A stretch of DNA of 64,000 bases from positions 2,726,001 through 2,790,000 of the forward strand of contig NC_058198.1 in NCBI RefSeq assembly GCF_907165205.1. Direction: 5' to 3'. The position numbers and the translations under genes are program-made. Below, one piece after another: positions 52,797 to 64,000 of the stretch. Every line of letters begins with the position of its first letter. Positions within the stretch are counted from its first letter, which is position 1. The notes below the pieces were generated by a model. It saw only the letters and a list, made by a program, of their open reading frames with translations, did not search any database and was not told the origin of the DNA. This DNA comes from Coccinella septempunctata. Lineage: Eukaryota; Arthropoda; Insecta; Coleoptera; Coccinellidae.

Positions 52797-55533
52797 ATAT
52801 TGTTGAAATATTTGTACGACATGTATGCTATCCAAGTTTTTTTATCGAAAATATTGGGAGAAATCTCGGGAAATAAGTACAAGAATCTAGGTAACCCAAA
52901 ATTTTAAAATCCCTATGTATCAAAGCGTGTAAAACCTTAGGGGGGGTTGAAATTTCTTTCTTTCGATTATCAAATACTTCCAAAAAACACGAAACTTGCG
53001 AGGTGATCCCTTCGAACAATACAGAAACCACCTAATAAATAAAAATTCAAACGAGATGGATATTCCGATGTTAACTGTCTCAAATAGAGTGTTCGGGCGT
53101 TGCTTCCGAATTTCGAGATCCCAGGAGGGGTGACGAACCCCTCGGCAGGCTTCTTCTCGTGGATCATGACTGGTGATAAAAATCTTCCGAACCTACCCCC
53201 AGAGCATTTTCGGTTCTCGTCACTTCTGAAGTTTCACCGAGTGAAATCTAAACGGCCGAAATATTTCTGCCCAAAACGTTCGCCCCAACTCATCTTCACT
53301 ACGGGCGGAATTGAATATTCGCCTTAGCAGTTATCCCTGCCTTCGTATTGTTTTATTGTTTCCATCTGAAACTCGACCCAGTGGAAAAACTTTCGAACCT
53401 AATGGCATCGCATCTTTAATACATGATCCGCGCTCAAGTTTTATATAATTAATCATTTTATTCTAGTCTCGGTTCCCTAGATATTCGCAGGTACGTTTCG
53501 GCGATTTTTTTTTTCATCAATTCATAGTTGGGCGATAATTGGAGTTCAAGGAATCGTAAGAGTGGATTCATTAGGAAGTTTCGCTGGATTGCTCACCGGT
53601 GTGCATTTCAAGTTCTCAATTAAAACGTTACGAATTTTACACAGTGGTGTTATCTGAACCCGGGGCTATATCTTTCGTTTCTCGCTTTTAGTTCGTGGGC
53701 AATTCTCGCTATACTGAATACTGTTTTACTTAAATTCGACTGGATGAGTATAAAAAAAGTACTCGACTGATTTCCCCTATAATTCTCTGTGTTTCGATTA
53801 CTGTGTGCCTAATCTTTCATATGATTAATTATTCGGTTCTAGCTTAACAGATGGTCATAATTCTAATTAAACGTTGTTCAGCGTGGACAAAGTTATAGAC
53901 AATCTACTTCTGTAAATCAATGAACAAAGACAACAGATAACGAGGGCCAGTGGTTTTGGTTGTTCGTCTTCATTGACTTCACTATTCATCTTCTTTTTGA
54001 CGTTCGAACTTGCATTGTCGGTGTCATACTTCATGTAAAAAAAAATACGACAATGACCTAATGACGAGTTATAGCGAATATTGAACAAGACCAAACAGGG
54101 CCTCGTTCCATTGATTTTTCCTCTTCTTACACAAACACGACATACGCGACTTGATTTCATGTACAGTGTTCGGAATCGAGTGAAAATCCGTAGAACATCG
54201 ATGTTCGATCGTGAACACGATGAAGCGGAACTCACACGGAATAAACAATGACATAAACGACAAATTCACAATCGGCGTACTTTTTTTTCCATATTTATTA
54301 AGGGGGTGGGGTTTCGAAATATGACCCCTGGTTTAGACGGATCCGATAAACAATAAAAAACCGCATATTTCATCGGAAACATGAAATGTGAACATTGACT
54401 TTGCAACGTAATATGCATATTTGAATTGATGTGAAAATGAGCACAAACAAGTGTCAACTGGATTACTGGTAAATTCGCAATTTTGGAATAATCATCCGGC
54501 ATATTTTGTTTGCATATGAATTTTGATGTGGTTGGGTTTAACATCGGATTTCTGCGAATTTACAGAATTGTTGATGATTCCGAGTGGTCGGCAATGTTCT
54601 TATTTCAATTCTGATTCCTATCGGTGAGAAAACAGTTTGTTTTTTTAAATCTGAAATGTTATTTTATACCAACTGGTCTACTCGAAATACAAAAATAATT
54701 AAATAATCATTACTCCATTAAATCCTTCATCTGATAATCACCGTACCAGACTGAATAATCAAAGTGGCGAACAAATTTACTTTGGTTAGCTTGACAAAAG
54801 AAAAACCGATGGATTACTCTTTCGAAAATTCTCTGATGCACTTAGGATAGGTAGAGTAGCACTCGGGTTGTAATTCTAAATTGGGAATTTCCTTTTAGCG
54901 CGTCCTGACGATTCTAATTGCCCATCCCTCGCGAGATTGATTAGACTGTCAGACTTGAGAATAGTTTAGTTAAGATGGATCTGCGGGAGTAACGCCCCAA
55001 AAAAATACGACTCAATGAACTCCTCTAAACTTCGGCCATTAATATCCTCCGAGCGCTGCTGATAGAAAAACGGTGTTAGGAAAGAAATGTCTTCGAATTT
55101 TCCGAATGTGAGGATAATTAGCCCGTGAATGGGAATCTCGGAACTTCATTGTGCTGAATGAAATGTTGACATCTCTCTGGAGAGAGAAATCTTTGTGCAA
55201 GTTATCATCCTATCGTTACTTTTGGGTTGTGCTCAGGAAAAAATTTGAGGTTTTTAGAATGCTAAATTATTATAGGTAACACCTGGTCAACGATCCATAC
55301 ATACAGGTACATACAGTACCCTCAAGAGTTCGCACAAATAAAATCACTTTACGCCCTGAGAACACCTAATTCTAGATTCGAAAAAAACCATCAACCCAAG
55401 AGGAAGTTAGAAAAAGACTCACATTGACGTTTATATCTTGCTTTATCGCTCTTGGTCCATCGATGGCTAAAGTTGGGAATGACGTCCGGGAGATCCCTTA
55501 GCAGCCCAGACCTAAAAAGGTCAAGACTGTGCT

Positions 55534-55981
55534 CTAAGACCCTTCGATCAGTCCTTTTCTTCTTTCTTGTAATCCTAGCTGGCACGTAACACAATCACTA
55601 ATATCAGTTTTCCTGAAAAATTAACAGAAAAACGATTCAGATTGAAAATGATGAATATGAATCAAGCTTCCATAACAATAAAATGAAATTTCAAATGTCG
55701 AGGAAGATAATACTCACCACTTAGGGAAAATCCATTTCTGAGTAGACCCACAACGAATAAGGTGCTTTCTTGTAGATTCGTCAGAACCAAGAAAATGGGA
55801 CAGCTGAAAAAATATTCAAAAATTTATAATTCATGATCACGAGGTCAAAAAATCATTGAAAAAACGATATCGATGGAATTAGGTTCAGAAAACACACCTT
55901 TTTAGGAAGTCCTTCCATCAAACTATCCAGAAATCGGGAAATATCATTGTTCCTCTGCCTTCGTGACGATTTGTTATATAT
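55534..55981 (-). CDS. Unrecognised small spliced gene, 3' part (module A)
   Basis: Three minus-strand exons have good splice sites and agreeing phases: 55898-55981 (28 codons, acceptor TTCCCAG, donor GTGTGT), 55718-55803 (acceptor TTTTTTCAG, donor GTGAGT), and 55534-55612 (acceptor TTTTTCAG) ending in TAG. The joined C-terminus includes SSRRQRNNDISRFLDSL, SHFLGSDESTRKHLIRC and a final DCVTCQLGLQERRKGL. The CxxC is kept in the copies at 56.3 and 57.3 kb as CVKCQ. Upstream exons and the start codon were not found. I do not recognise the family; a short secreted or DNA-binding peptide would be guesswork. It lies antisense inside the putative KChIP intron. Confidence 0.4.
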
Positions 55982-56329
55982 CTGGGAATAAATGGCATCA
56001 TGGAGTCAAATTGTAACCTCACGGACAATATGTATTAACTTACCCACAATTTTTTACAGGGAGATGAAGTAACCCTCCTACAGTGTTCTCAGGGCTGTTT
56101 TTTGTGAACGATGAATAAATCATAAAATCATTTTTCGCGCAGAAAAAACCTCATTTTAGATACGAAGATAAGTGCTTAGATCTAAACCAACACCCCATGA
56201 AACTAGAAAAAGACTCACATTGACGTTTATAACTTGCTTTATCGCTCTTGGTCCATCGATGGCTAAAGTTGGGAATGACTTCCAGGAGATCCCTTAGCAG
56301 CCCAGACCTAAAAAGGTCAAGACTGTGCT

Positions 56330-56770
56330 CTAAGACCCTTCCATCATTCCTTTTCTTCTATCTTGACATAATGGCTGGCACTTAACACAATTCTGATCAT
56401 GTTCCTGAAAAGTTAAAAGGGATGGAGAATGATAAATATGACCTAAGCACTCAGAGTCACAAATAATAATAGCAAGGAAGTTAATACTCACTAATTCAAA
56501 GTAAAACTAGCTTGAAATCAGGACCAATCCTTGCTTCAGATCGAAGAAAATCGAATATCTGAAAAAAATATTTGAAAATTTATAGTTGATTGCTATGAGT
56601 TAACGAAAATACCAAATCATCAAAAAAAAATTATATCAAAAAACTGAGGAATAATACCTTTCGAGCAGAGTCCCTTTCAAGGTTGAACTATCTGGAAATC
56701 TGGAAAAACCATTGTCCTTTTGCCTTCTTGATGATGCGTAGGATATCTGGTCATCTGGAAAGAAATGCCA
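56330..56770 (-). pseudogene. Module B, probably degenerate copy of the spliced gene
   Basis: Homologous exons are visible: one near 56740 (SSRRQKDNGFSRFPDS), one near 56560-56495 (FDFLRSEARIG) and the core with NCVKCQ...RRKGMMEGS then TAG at 56330-56332. Relative to module A, the first exon is 5 nt longer (89 against 84), which breaks the phase, and the second has an in-frame TGA one codon before its donor. Unless different splice sites are used, no continuous protein is possible. Confidence 0.45.
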
Positions 56771-58484
56771 TCATTACTTCTCATTACAACCTCTGAGTAA
56801 GTAAGTATTAACTCACCAATAATTCTTCCAGATGGAGGAAGGAGTCATACTATCGTAACCTCGGGGTTCTACTTTGGACAACTGAACTAAGAAATAAATA
56901 TTAGACCACTGTTCTATGAATAATACGTTACTGCGTAAAAAATTACGTATTGATCTCTCAATACTACCCACTTTGTCAGTAACGTATGGCTCAAAATCCT
57001 CAGAAATTATATTATGAATATTTCAATTATTTTCATATTTTTAATTACCTGCATAGTCGATTCTTCACCTACATTTCACACTCGAAATAAATTCGCGGGC
57101 AAAAAATACACAATTTTTGATACGAAGACGAATTCTTCAAGAGAAAACCACTCACATTGACGCTTTTAACTTGCTTTATCGCTCTTGGTCCATCGATGGC
57201 TAAAGTTGGGAATGACTTCCAGGAGATCCCTTAGCAGCCCAGACCTAAAAAGGTCAGGACTGTGCTCTAAGACCCTTCGATCAATCCTTTTCTTCTATCT
57301 TGTCATCCTGGCTGGCACTTAACACAATTCTGATCACTAAGATCAGTTTTCCTGAAAGAATAACAAGGAATTGATTCAGATGAAATATAGTTGCAAATAA
57401 AAGAAGCAAGAAAGATAATGTAGATTCTTCAGATAAAGAACTTCACTCGGTTCAGGTATATTAAAACAGTGAACAACTGAAAATACGTTTGCGATAAATT
57501 CTCATAACTCAACCTACTGTCCGTAGTCTTATCCACGATGTTCGTTTCCAGGAACATTAAAATTTACCTTGACTGCCTCTTAGTATGACATTTCGAAAGA
57601 AAATGAAGGCAGCGTTCTGTATTTTTCCCAATTACTCGGATAGAATATTGAAGCGCTTCTAGGAAATGAGCTGTTTCGACTGCCAATCCGAGTCTTGATG
57701 TAGGTTTCCATTTAAATATTAAATATCTTCATGAAACTGATTGAATTTTCATGAGTCCTTCCTGCAGAATTCTCAAGAAACACACCGAGTTCTTTAACGA
57801 AGCCTTCCATTGTGTAGTGGAAGGCTGTTCATCTCGCTGAAACCCTCGCTTCGCTGTACCACTAGAAAAAATCTACCTTGCTCACAGAGAAATCTGAAAC
57901 AGTGTCTCGTGATTCGAGCCAGGGACCTTATTGTAATTTGTCTTAACCCCGAGTATTCAGGAAGTGAAACATCTCCGGGTGGATCGTCGAGGAAGATATA
58001 CACAGGGTGTCTCTGAAATTTATATGAACTATTCTTGATTTATCATCGTTTTCGTTTGATCTTGGGGTTGTTTTTGTCGATTTTAATTTTCACATTAGCC
58101 CTTGATCTGAACCTTCCAAAGTACACAGTGTCGACTAATCAGCCTCTCCGCAGTGTTTTGTTGCCGTTCATTTCAACGATGGGAGACGCGAAACACAAAC
58201 AATACCGTGAATCTGCCATGGAGTGGTGGTGGTGGTGGTGCGTAATCCCAACAACGAACTTTCCGAAATTCCTCATCAATGCTATAGAGATATAGGTCGG
58301 GTAAGAGTCCTATATCGATCGAATTAACTTGAAGCGTCATTTAGACTTCAAGGAACGGTTGGATGTGACAAATTTCCCACCCAGTGTCTGGCCGATTGCG
58401 TGCAATAAACCCCAGACAAAGAGTGAAATTAGGGAAATAATACGACAGGTGGTCTCGCTCCTTCAAAAATTCATGCGACTCATA

Positions 58485-58822
58485 CAAGGTGAATGGGCAG
58501 AAGCTAATGGTAGATAGAGGACTCTGCGATGAGCCAGAAAACCCTATATTTAAAGGGTCTATCTCGCTTCATATTCAAGATACAGAGTTTATCTTTAATA
58601 ACCCATAACTTTCGAGTCAGTAGAAACTAGTTGTTGAAGGGAATAAACGTACCAAATATGATCAAAGTATATAGTGTGGTTCGAAAAATTGACAACATAA
58701 ATGAAACAATCTGTATCTTGATTATAAGGAGATATAGACTCCAAAATATAGGTTATTCTCAGTCATCTCAGTGGTCCTTTATATACCCTTAGCTTCCGCC
58801 CATTTACCAATGAATTACCTTG
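58485..58822. mobile_element. MITE-like TIR element, copy 1 (338 bp)
   Basis: Ends are CAAGGT...ACCTTG, and the inverted repeats run inward about 100 bp: a left GGGCAGAAGCTAATGG faces a right-end complement GGGCGGAAGCTAAGGG. A TA lies on each side (TA-CAAGG, CCTTG-TA), consistent with a TA target duplication as in Tc1/mariner. No ORF is inside. Classification is by structure only. Confidence 0.75.
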
Positions 58823-61448
58823 TATAATACACCCTAATTCATCAGGAGCGGGCTGTTTTTCCAGTGTTTCGAGAAGGGCGGTAGAGCTGTGTGGGATTTG
58901 CCTTCCGCCAGTCGGAATGACCCGGAGGAAATTGGTTAATTAAAATCGGAGATGCCACCGAATATGACCGACAATGGAATTGTTCGATTATACCTTTTCC
59001 TGGAATCCTGCCGGTCCTTCTACAGTACAGTCTGCAGAAACAACCGGCTTTATTCAGTGTGAATTCACTTCTTCAGGCTGACAATTCAAAATCGGTTACT
59101 AAATTTGCCCAATTTTCGAGTTTTAGCGTTCAAAAGGGTGAATTCATAGCATTTGTCCCGGAAAAAATGCGGCTTGTTTTTCCCCAGTTTCTAAAACTCC
59201 TCCCCGGTTCATCTTTATTCAAAACGCGACACAAACCCCATCTGTATTTCGTACCAACCACTCTATGAATTGAATGAACGATAATTCATCTTGAATATAC
59301 ACGTTTTTATCTACTATTCATGCCGTTCTTTATTCCTTGGGGATACACAATTTATTCCGACGCTGATACCTGACTCTAAAATATCCTATTCTGGAATAGG
59401 GATCACGGGGCCTTTATGTGATATTGCCCCATTTCCAACGTTCAGACAACGCTCTAGCAAATACTGAGAAATGCAATTTCTGTTGACGTTCTTCATACAG
59501 GATGCCATCCCTTTTCTGTTGTCGGTTTAACATTTTCTGTTGGGGATTTATCGAGAGATTTTTCATTACAATGAGATGGAATAATTCCGAGATACCTGTT
59601 TGACAGTTCTGCTCAGCAGCAATATGCTTCTCGGGGGTTTGGCTTTACTTATGAGCAAAGAATTGAGTGCCAAATTCCATCCAAAATGTTCATAACTGGA
59701 AATAATGAGAGGGGTCGAATTTAAAAGAAAATCTGTGTAGAACATGACTTCGTTCTTCCTCAGAAGAACGTGATGAATAGTCTCTAAAATGCTTCTCTTT
59801 CATTCCATTATCTTGTATGATACAATTTCATTATCATCCGCAAAACACTTCGCCAACAAAAAGAGCATTAACCCAATTCGCCACTTACTGATTTTCATCC
59901 CCTTATACCAGCACGGCTGCCAGTGTTTCTTCTTGTATCCCAAGAAGCCTCAATTTATGCCAGCTGCGTTTTTCTTATGAGCTTCCCCTTGGACGTGAAC
60001 TGAATCGGTGTTAATTCATGTTTTTCACTCACAAAAAGGCTCTCGGTGGTGCGGATTGTTTCAGTTACGAAAACTGAGGTCTTGGATGAAGGTATTAACA
60101 CGGTGTCGACGGTGGGATAGTTGGCTGAACGTGATCTTTATAACTTATGCGATCTGCTGGGAATAATAAGAGAAATCGCCGAACTGGGATATTTCTCACA
60201 GCCGAAATCGAGCGATTTGAGGAACAGATGTTGTTGTCGGGAGATGTTCGGATTCCAATTTTCTCCCTCGGCAAGCTTTCTTTTTTTTCTTCGAAGAAGT
60301 TTTCTTCACAATGAATGATGATTGCAGTTTCACCATTCGAATCAATAGACTGAAGTGACAAAGAATTCAAGTGATTCACACGTTCAATTACATTAAATGT
60401 TAAACAGGATATTCTTCTCCATCAGGCTGCCTTTGCCAAACTCTTCTCATAGTATTCCCTGCAACTTTGAACGCAATTCGGAGCAGAATGGTGCGACTGA
60501 TTGATTGCCTAGCCATAACAAATCGCCAACATCGAAGGAATTCGCAAGATTTATGTTTATTCCACCCATATTTATACGGAGGATGATTCGAGCAGCTGAG
60601 GGAACTCGTGCCAGCTGAAGCCAACTGTCATATCCGGCAGGAATTCCATCTATCAGAGAAGTCTTCATTTCATCAAACTGAAAAATTCTGGAACTCACTT
60701 CTATTGCCAGTAAAATAGATGACTTATATTGGCTACCTTCGCTCGGATTCTCATCGTTGAAATGGCATTTTTCAAAGGGTTCAAAGGTTTTTCAGGTTTG
60801 AAAATTTCTACTCTTTGGATCAGAAATGGTCAATCCCTTGCTCCTCTCTTTAAGAACGAAGAAGGTTGAAGTTGTTTCGAAGTTTCCCAAATATCAAACA
60901 TTGATTATTTGATGATAATCCAATAGTGACATCAAAAGTGAACCAACAAATGAAAAAATGGGGGGAAAATTCTGTTTTTTCGAAAACAGTTATAGGGTTC
61001 CAACGACAAAGGTTTTCATCACGCTGAATATATTGTAGGTGAAATCCACACCCCAATCTCACTCCTTTTAGATTTTCGTCCTTGTTTTCTCTCAAAAATT
61101 GCAAATTTCAAAACGTGATACATCCCGCTGTATTTTTCCCATCTCATCGAAACCTCGTCGCTCGGGATTCCATTTCAACATGAAAATATCGGTGGTTGGA
61201 TCCCCCTAAAATTGGCTCTCATCCCTATTCCTCATGACGCTCTCCCCGTGATGTCCAATCTTCAACTGTTCGAAATGATGATAAAACAGGACATGCAGGA
61301 TATCCGTAGGCGTCAATAGGTGACATAGGTCTCCCCTTTCCCCAGATGATTCTGCTTGAAAAAATCCCCCACTGGAGAGTTGGTTAGTCCCATGCTGACA
61401 GCTTTCGTATTACTGATGTAAAAGAACCGTCTATATTTAACTCGTATA

Positions 61449-61772
61449 CAAGGAGATACATTGGAAAATGAACGGAAGCTAAGGGTGGATAGAGGACACG
61501 GAGATATGAGTCAGAATAACTTATATCAAAAGGGTCCATCTCTCTTTATGAATAAGATACAGAGTGTTTAATTGATTGTGTCAATTTTTCCATAACTTTC
61601 GAACCACCCTGGATATTTTGATGATATTTGCTGCATTTATTCTCGGCAACAACTGTACTCACATAGTAAGTGAATTAAGAGTTAAAGACCCTTTAAATAT
61701 AGGTTAATCTGGATCACCTCATTGTCCTCTATCTACCCTTAGCTTACGACCATTTTCCAATGAATTATCTTG
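61449..61772. mobile_element. MITE-like TIR element, copy 2 (324 bp)
   Basis: Same family as 58485-58822: CAAGG...CTTG ends, with ACGGAAGCTAAGGGTGGATAG on the left facing the complement of CTATCTACCCTTAGCTTACG on the right, and the shared inner words AAGATACAGAGT and CCATAACTTTCGA. The left flank is TA and the right flank TT, so one TA copy may have mutated. Confidence 0.75.
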
Positions 61773-62677
61773 TTTATGGCCCATGTTTCCTTATTGGAAA
61801 ATTGCCTTGAAGTCGAGGAAATCCGAATGTCTGTTAGAATTCATTCCTGATCCGCCGTCCCGGTTATTTTGCAGGAATTCCCCCGCACGCATCCCCATAT
61901 AACGTAAATCTGGGCTACAGGAAGATTGTCGCATATTTACACAGACTGAAACGCTGTTGGTTTGAGGAATTCACGTCAGTAGACACATGCCACCGCTCTC
62001 GGAGCTGTCTATCCATCTATATATATTTTATAGACTGCATTTCCGTCGGAGAAAACCGAATTACCCCCATCCAGAAGTTCCCCGTTGAAATTTCCATCTG
62101 CTCATCCCCTTTCGCGTTTCAAACCCGTAATAACGCATTTGCACTTCAGAGGAGTCCGAACAAAACGTCAAATTAACCAGAAACACATCCGTTTCCCGTT
62201 CAATAAGCTTATTCTCGAAGTTTTTCAACTCGTTCCCAAAGAGATATTTCCGTGTCGCGAATCGCTTGCACTACCCCTGCAGAAACGGCGGTCCGTTAGC
62301 AGGGGGAGGCTGCTTTAATGAATTCGCGTTGATTATTGGGCAGTTTCGCATTTTGAGAATTCCAATAGACGTAACGAGCCATTTTCGGCGATAAACTCCC
62401 GAATTATGGGGGGGTTTCTCGTTCACTTGTTGGTATATGAAAATTGCAGGACATTCGAACGCTACCATTTCAACAACCCACCCTCCATAAACCCTGGAAT
62501 AGGACGTTGAAGGGATCGACAAAAAAGATGCAAATAAGAGCCGGTTTTCTCAGCATCGATTCAATTTTGATATGCGCTTACTTATTACGTTTTTAATCTC
62601 TGAGAACGGAGGGAGAAAGTCAATATTTAGGGCTGAACAACAAGAATCGTTTCAAACAGGTTTTTTTTTCGTTTCAG

Positions 62678-62802
62678 AGGATGAAAACGACGAGTTCAAT
62701 ATCCACATATCAAGATATCGTCCAGAAGAACTTCACAAACTAGCGTCCAGAACAAAGTTTACTAGGAAAGAAATTCAGCTGATGTACAGGGGCTTCAAAC
62801 AG
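62678..62802 (+). CDS. Internal exon of a Kv channel-interacting protein (KChIP-like) gene, partial
   Basis: KChIPs are EF-hand neuronal calcium sensor proteins that bind the N-terminus of Kv4 (Shal) channels and tune their gating and surface expression (family knowledge). A polypyrimidine tract and TTTCAG precede 62678, and the donor (AAACAG then GTGAGC) follows 62802. The exon codes 41 residues after two bases of a split codon. YRPEELHKLASRTKFTRKE and QLMYRGFKQ are the signature that precedes EF-hand 1 in this family; an acidic DENDEFN lies before it as in vertebrate KChIPs. The next exon, expected to begin Glu-Cys-Pro, is not within the remaining 1.2 kb, so the EF-hands lie beyond the window. 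A frequenin or recoverin would not have the R-P-E-x-L motif. Confidence 0.88.
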
Positions 62803-63857
62803 GTGAGCTGAACAGGTTCTAATGAATGAACTTTATTAGAAATGCCAAATCCATCGAAGGACCATGTTTGTTCGCCCATTTTTTCATTTATCCAGGCACC
62901 GTTCAAAAGGTATGGGAATTTTTCTTCAGATCTTGCGAATGGGTAGACCAATGAAATAATGGACTGAACAAAATGGACAAACGATCTATGTCACAATCCT
63001 ATTTGAAATTGAATGAAAAACCATATTCCATACTCTCGACAAATGAGAAAAAAATGTGTGGACAAACATGGACCTCCGATGGACATATCACCGGTTCAAA
63101 AATTCGCGTTTAGGGGTGCCAACTTCACAGGGGTGCAATTGTTTTTCACAGTGACCCGGATGGCGATATTTTTAACAATTTCAATATCTGAGTCGCGGAC
63201 TGTTCGCGAATAATGAAAAACCATTATTCTCGTTATTGCACTGCACATACGAACGGAATAATGGAACTTCAAAATGATACACTTCGTGACGGGAATGTTA
63301 AAACAATTACGGTGGGGTTCCAAAATTACCCCGTTATTGTCTGGCTGGCAGGCAGCGCAAGATGAAAGCAGCGAAAAGGCGGACATGATGTGTATTTACA
63401 TGATTCTGCAGAGCTTTCCACATAAATAAAATTACCTCTTCCCATTATTTTGTCCTATTGGGGAGATGGTTTTGTTGGACTTTCTGGCTACGGCAACCGA
63501 ACGGTTGCTTCTGTCAGCAACTCGCACTATTGTGAAGGATTCCCGAACAATTCATACTTATATGAAAGTTTCCTTTCTGTTTCTTCGATAGAACTTCCTT
63601 TTGTCACGGCAACGGGACCGTACCTTTGTAAAACTATCCTGTCGGCGAAAATCGACGGTTAAAGGAATCGCTAAAAGGAAGCGCCTTTGATTGGGGATCA
63701 TGCCAGTTGAAACGTTTCATTGTGGAAATTTCTGCGCGTTACTTATATCTCAATCATTTTTCTTTCATTTGAATTACTCGAGTTTTATAGATAAAATTAA
63801 TCAGTTTCATATACTATCATATTGCCCTCGCATTCCGACATTCTGATTCCAAATATA
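62803..63857 (+). other. Intron of the KChIP-like gene, no other feature seen
   Basis: This segment follows the donor at 62803. No exon, known repeat or RNA gene is supported. The ORF at 63096-63386 (minus) has no recognisable domain. Confidence 0.5.
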
Positions 63858-64000
63858 CGAGGATATATTGAAAAATTATGAGCCTACTATAGAACCAAAC
63901 AAAATTTCAATGTCAAGATATTTTTTTTACTCAACATATTCTCCTTTCAATTGGATACATTTATTACACCAAACCTGCAACGTCTCTAGACCTTCCAAAA
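63858..64000 (-). mobile_element. 3' end of a mariner-type transposon, truncated by the window
   Basis: On the minus strand the window edge opens in a frame ending VWCNKCIQLKGEYVE then TAA at about 63930. This matches the usual C-terminus of mariner transposases (W-x-K-C-I-x-x-x-G-x-Y-V/F-E). About 70 bp of tail follows, down to CGAGGATATATTG at 63858, taken as the terminal repeat, next to a TA. The catalytic domain is outside the window, so activity cannot be judged. Its insertion would be inside the KChIP-like gene. Confidence 0.7.

Larger units (their letters stand above)
55417..57352 (-). repeat. Tandem array of three diverged gene-like modules
   Basis: A core of about 180 bp recurs almost unchanged at 55417-55611, 56213-56400 and 57150-57352; module starts are 796 and 937 bp apart. 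Minus-strand 5' flanks of the first two copies (55700-56080 and 56460-56880) align as a series of splice-bounded exons but are far more diverged than the core. The third copy has only the core and a short flank. Two features are unusual: the best conserved part lies downstream of the apparent stop codon, and each core ends at a donor-like CAAT then GTGAGT (or its equivalent). Confidence 0.85.
43789..62677 (+). other. Putative 18.9-kb intron of the KChIP-like gene, repeat-rich
   Basis: This stretch lies between the two exons assigned to the KChIP-like gene. It contains a short minisatellite (43879-43940), a large fold-back repeat (46690-47639), a CpG-rich duplication with a dispersed repeat (52567-52796), a minus-strand array of gene-like modules (55417-57352), and two TIR elements (58485-58822 and 61449-61772). 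The plus-strand ORF at 46024-46488 (154 codons, TTG-initiated) is in a GC-richer patch but has no recognisable domain. A further first exon could lie here, which would shorten the intron. Confidence 0.45.

Noticed and set aside
55391..55594. Alternative minus frame of module A (RRVLEHSLDLFRSGLLRDL...)
   Set aside because: A TGA lies just upstream in this frame before the acceptor, copy C has a stop in it, and the phase does not join the neighbouring exon. The frame ending in GS-stop fits better.
57905..57922. GATTCGAGCC-like tRNA B-box resemblance
   Set aside because: No matching A box or acceptor stem could be found around it.

Overview
The window is nuclear DNA from an insect: AT-rich, intron-containing genes with GT/AG splice sites, a Halloween-family cytochrome P450, and many dispersed non-coding repeats. 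Gene content fits a holometabolous insect. A beetle is my guess, but no sequence feature here proves the order.

Layout. (1) 237-6642, minus strand: a complete 16-exon gene for host cell factor (HCF; Kelch propeller plus C-terminal fibronectin-III pair). The exon phases join into 1192 codons without a break. (2) 10158-13648, minus strand: a complete six-exon RSBN1/KDM9-like gene (1011 aa), with a possible upstream non-coding exon near 13840-14150. (3) 20218-25551, minus strand: a two-exon CYP307 (spook-type) P450 of ecdysteroid synthesis, 487 aa, with a 3.9-kb intron. (4) 25.6-43.5 kb: a gene-poor stretch dominated by a 494-bp tandem satellite (about nine copies, 34257-38675). (5) 43581-62802, plus strand: the first two coding exons of what looks like a Kv-channel-interacting-protein (KChIP-like, EF-hand neuronal calcium sensor) gene. 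The 18.9-kb gap between them would be an intron. It holds a 0.95-kb fold-back repeat (46690-47639), a CpG-rich 44-bp duplication, a tandem array of three gene-like modules on the opposite strand (55.4-57.4 kb), and two related TIR elements (58.5 and 61.4 kb). (6) 63858-64000, minus strand: the 3' end of a mariner-type transposon running off the window.

The genes do not form an operon or evident pathway. HCF and RSBN1 are chromatin proteins lying head-to-tail. The P450 is a developmental hormone enzyme and KChIP a neuronal channel subunit. The least explained structures are the tandem spliced modules, in which a presumed 3' segment is more conserved than the exons beside it, and several perfect short hairpins, one of them bounded by an exact 9-bp direct repeat. 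I see no tRNA, rRNA or CRISPR.
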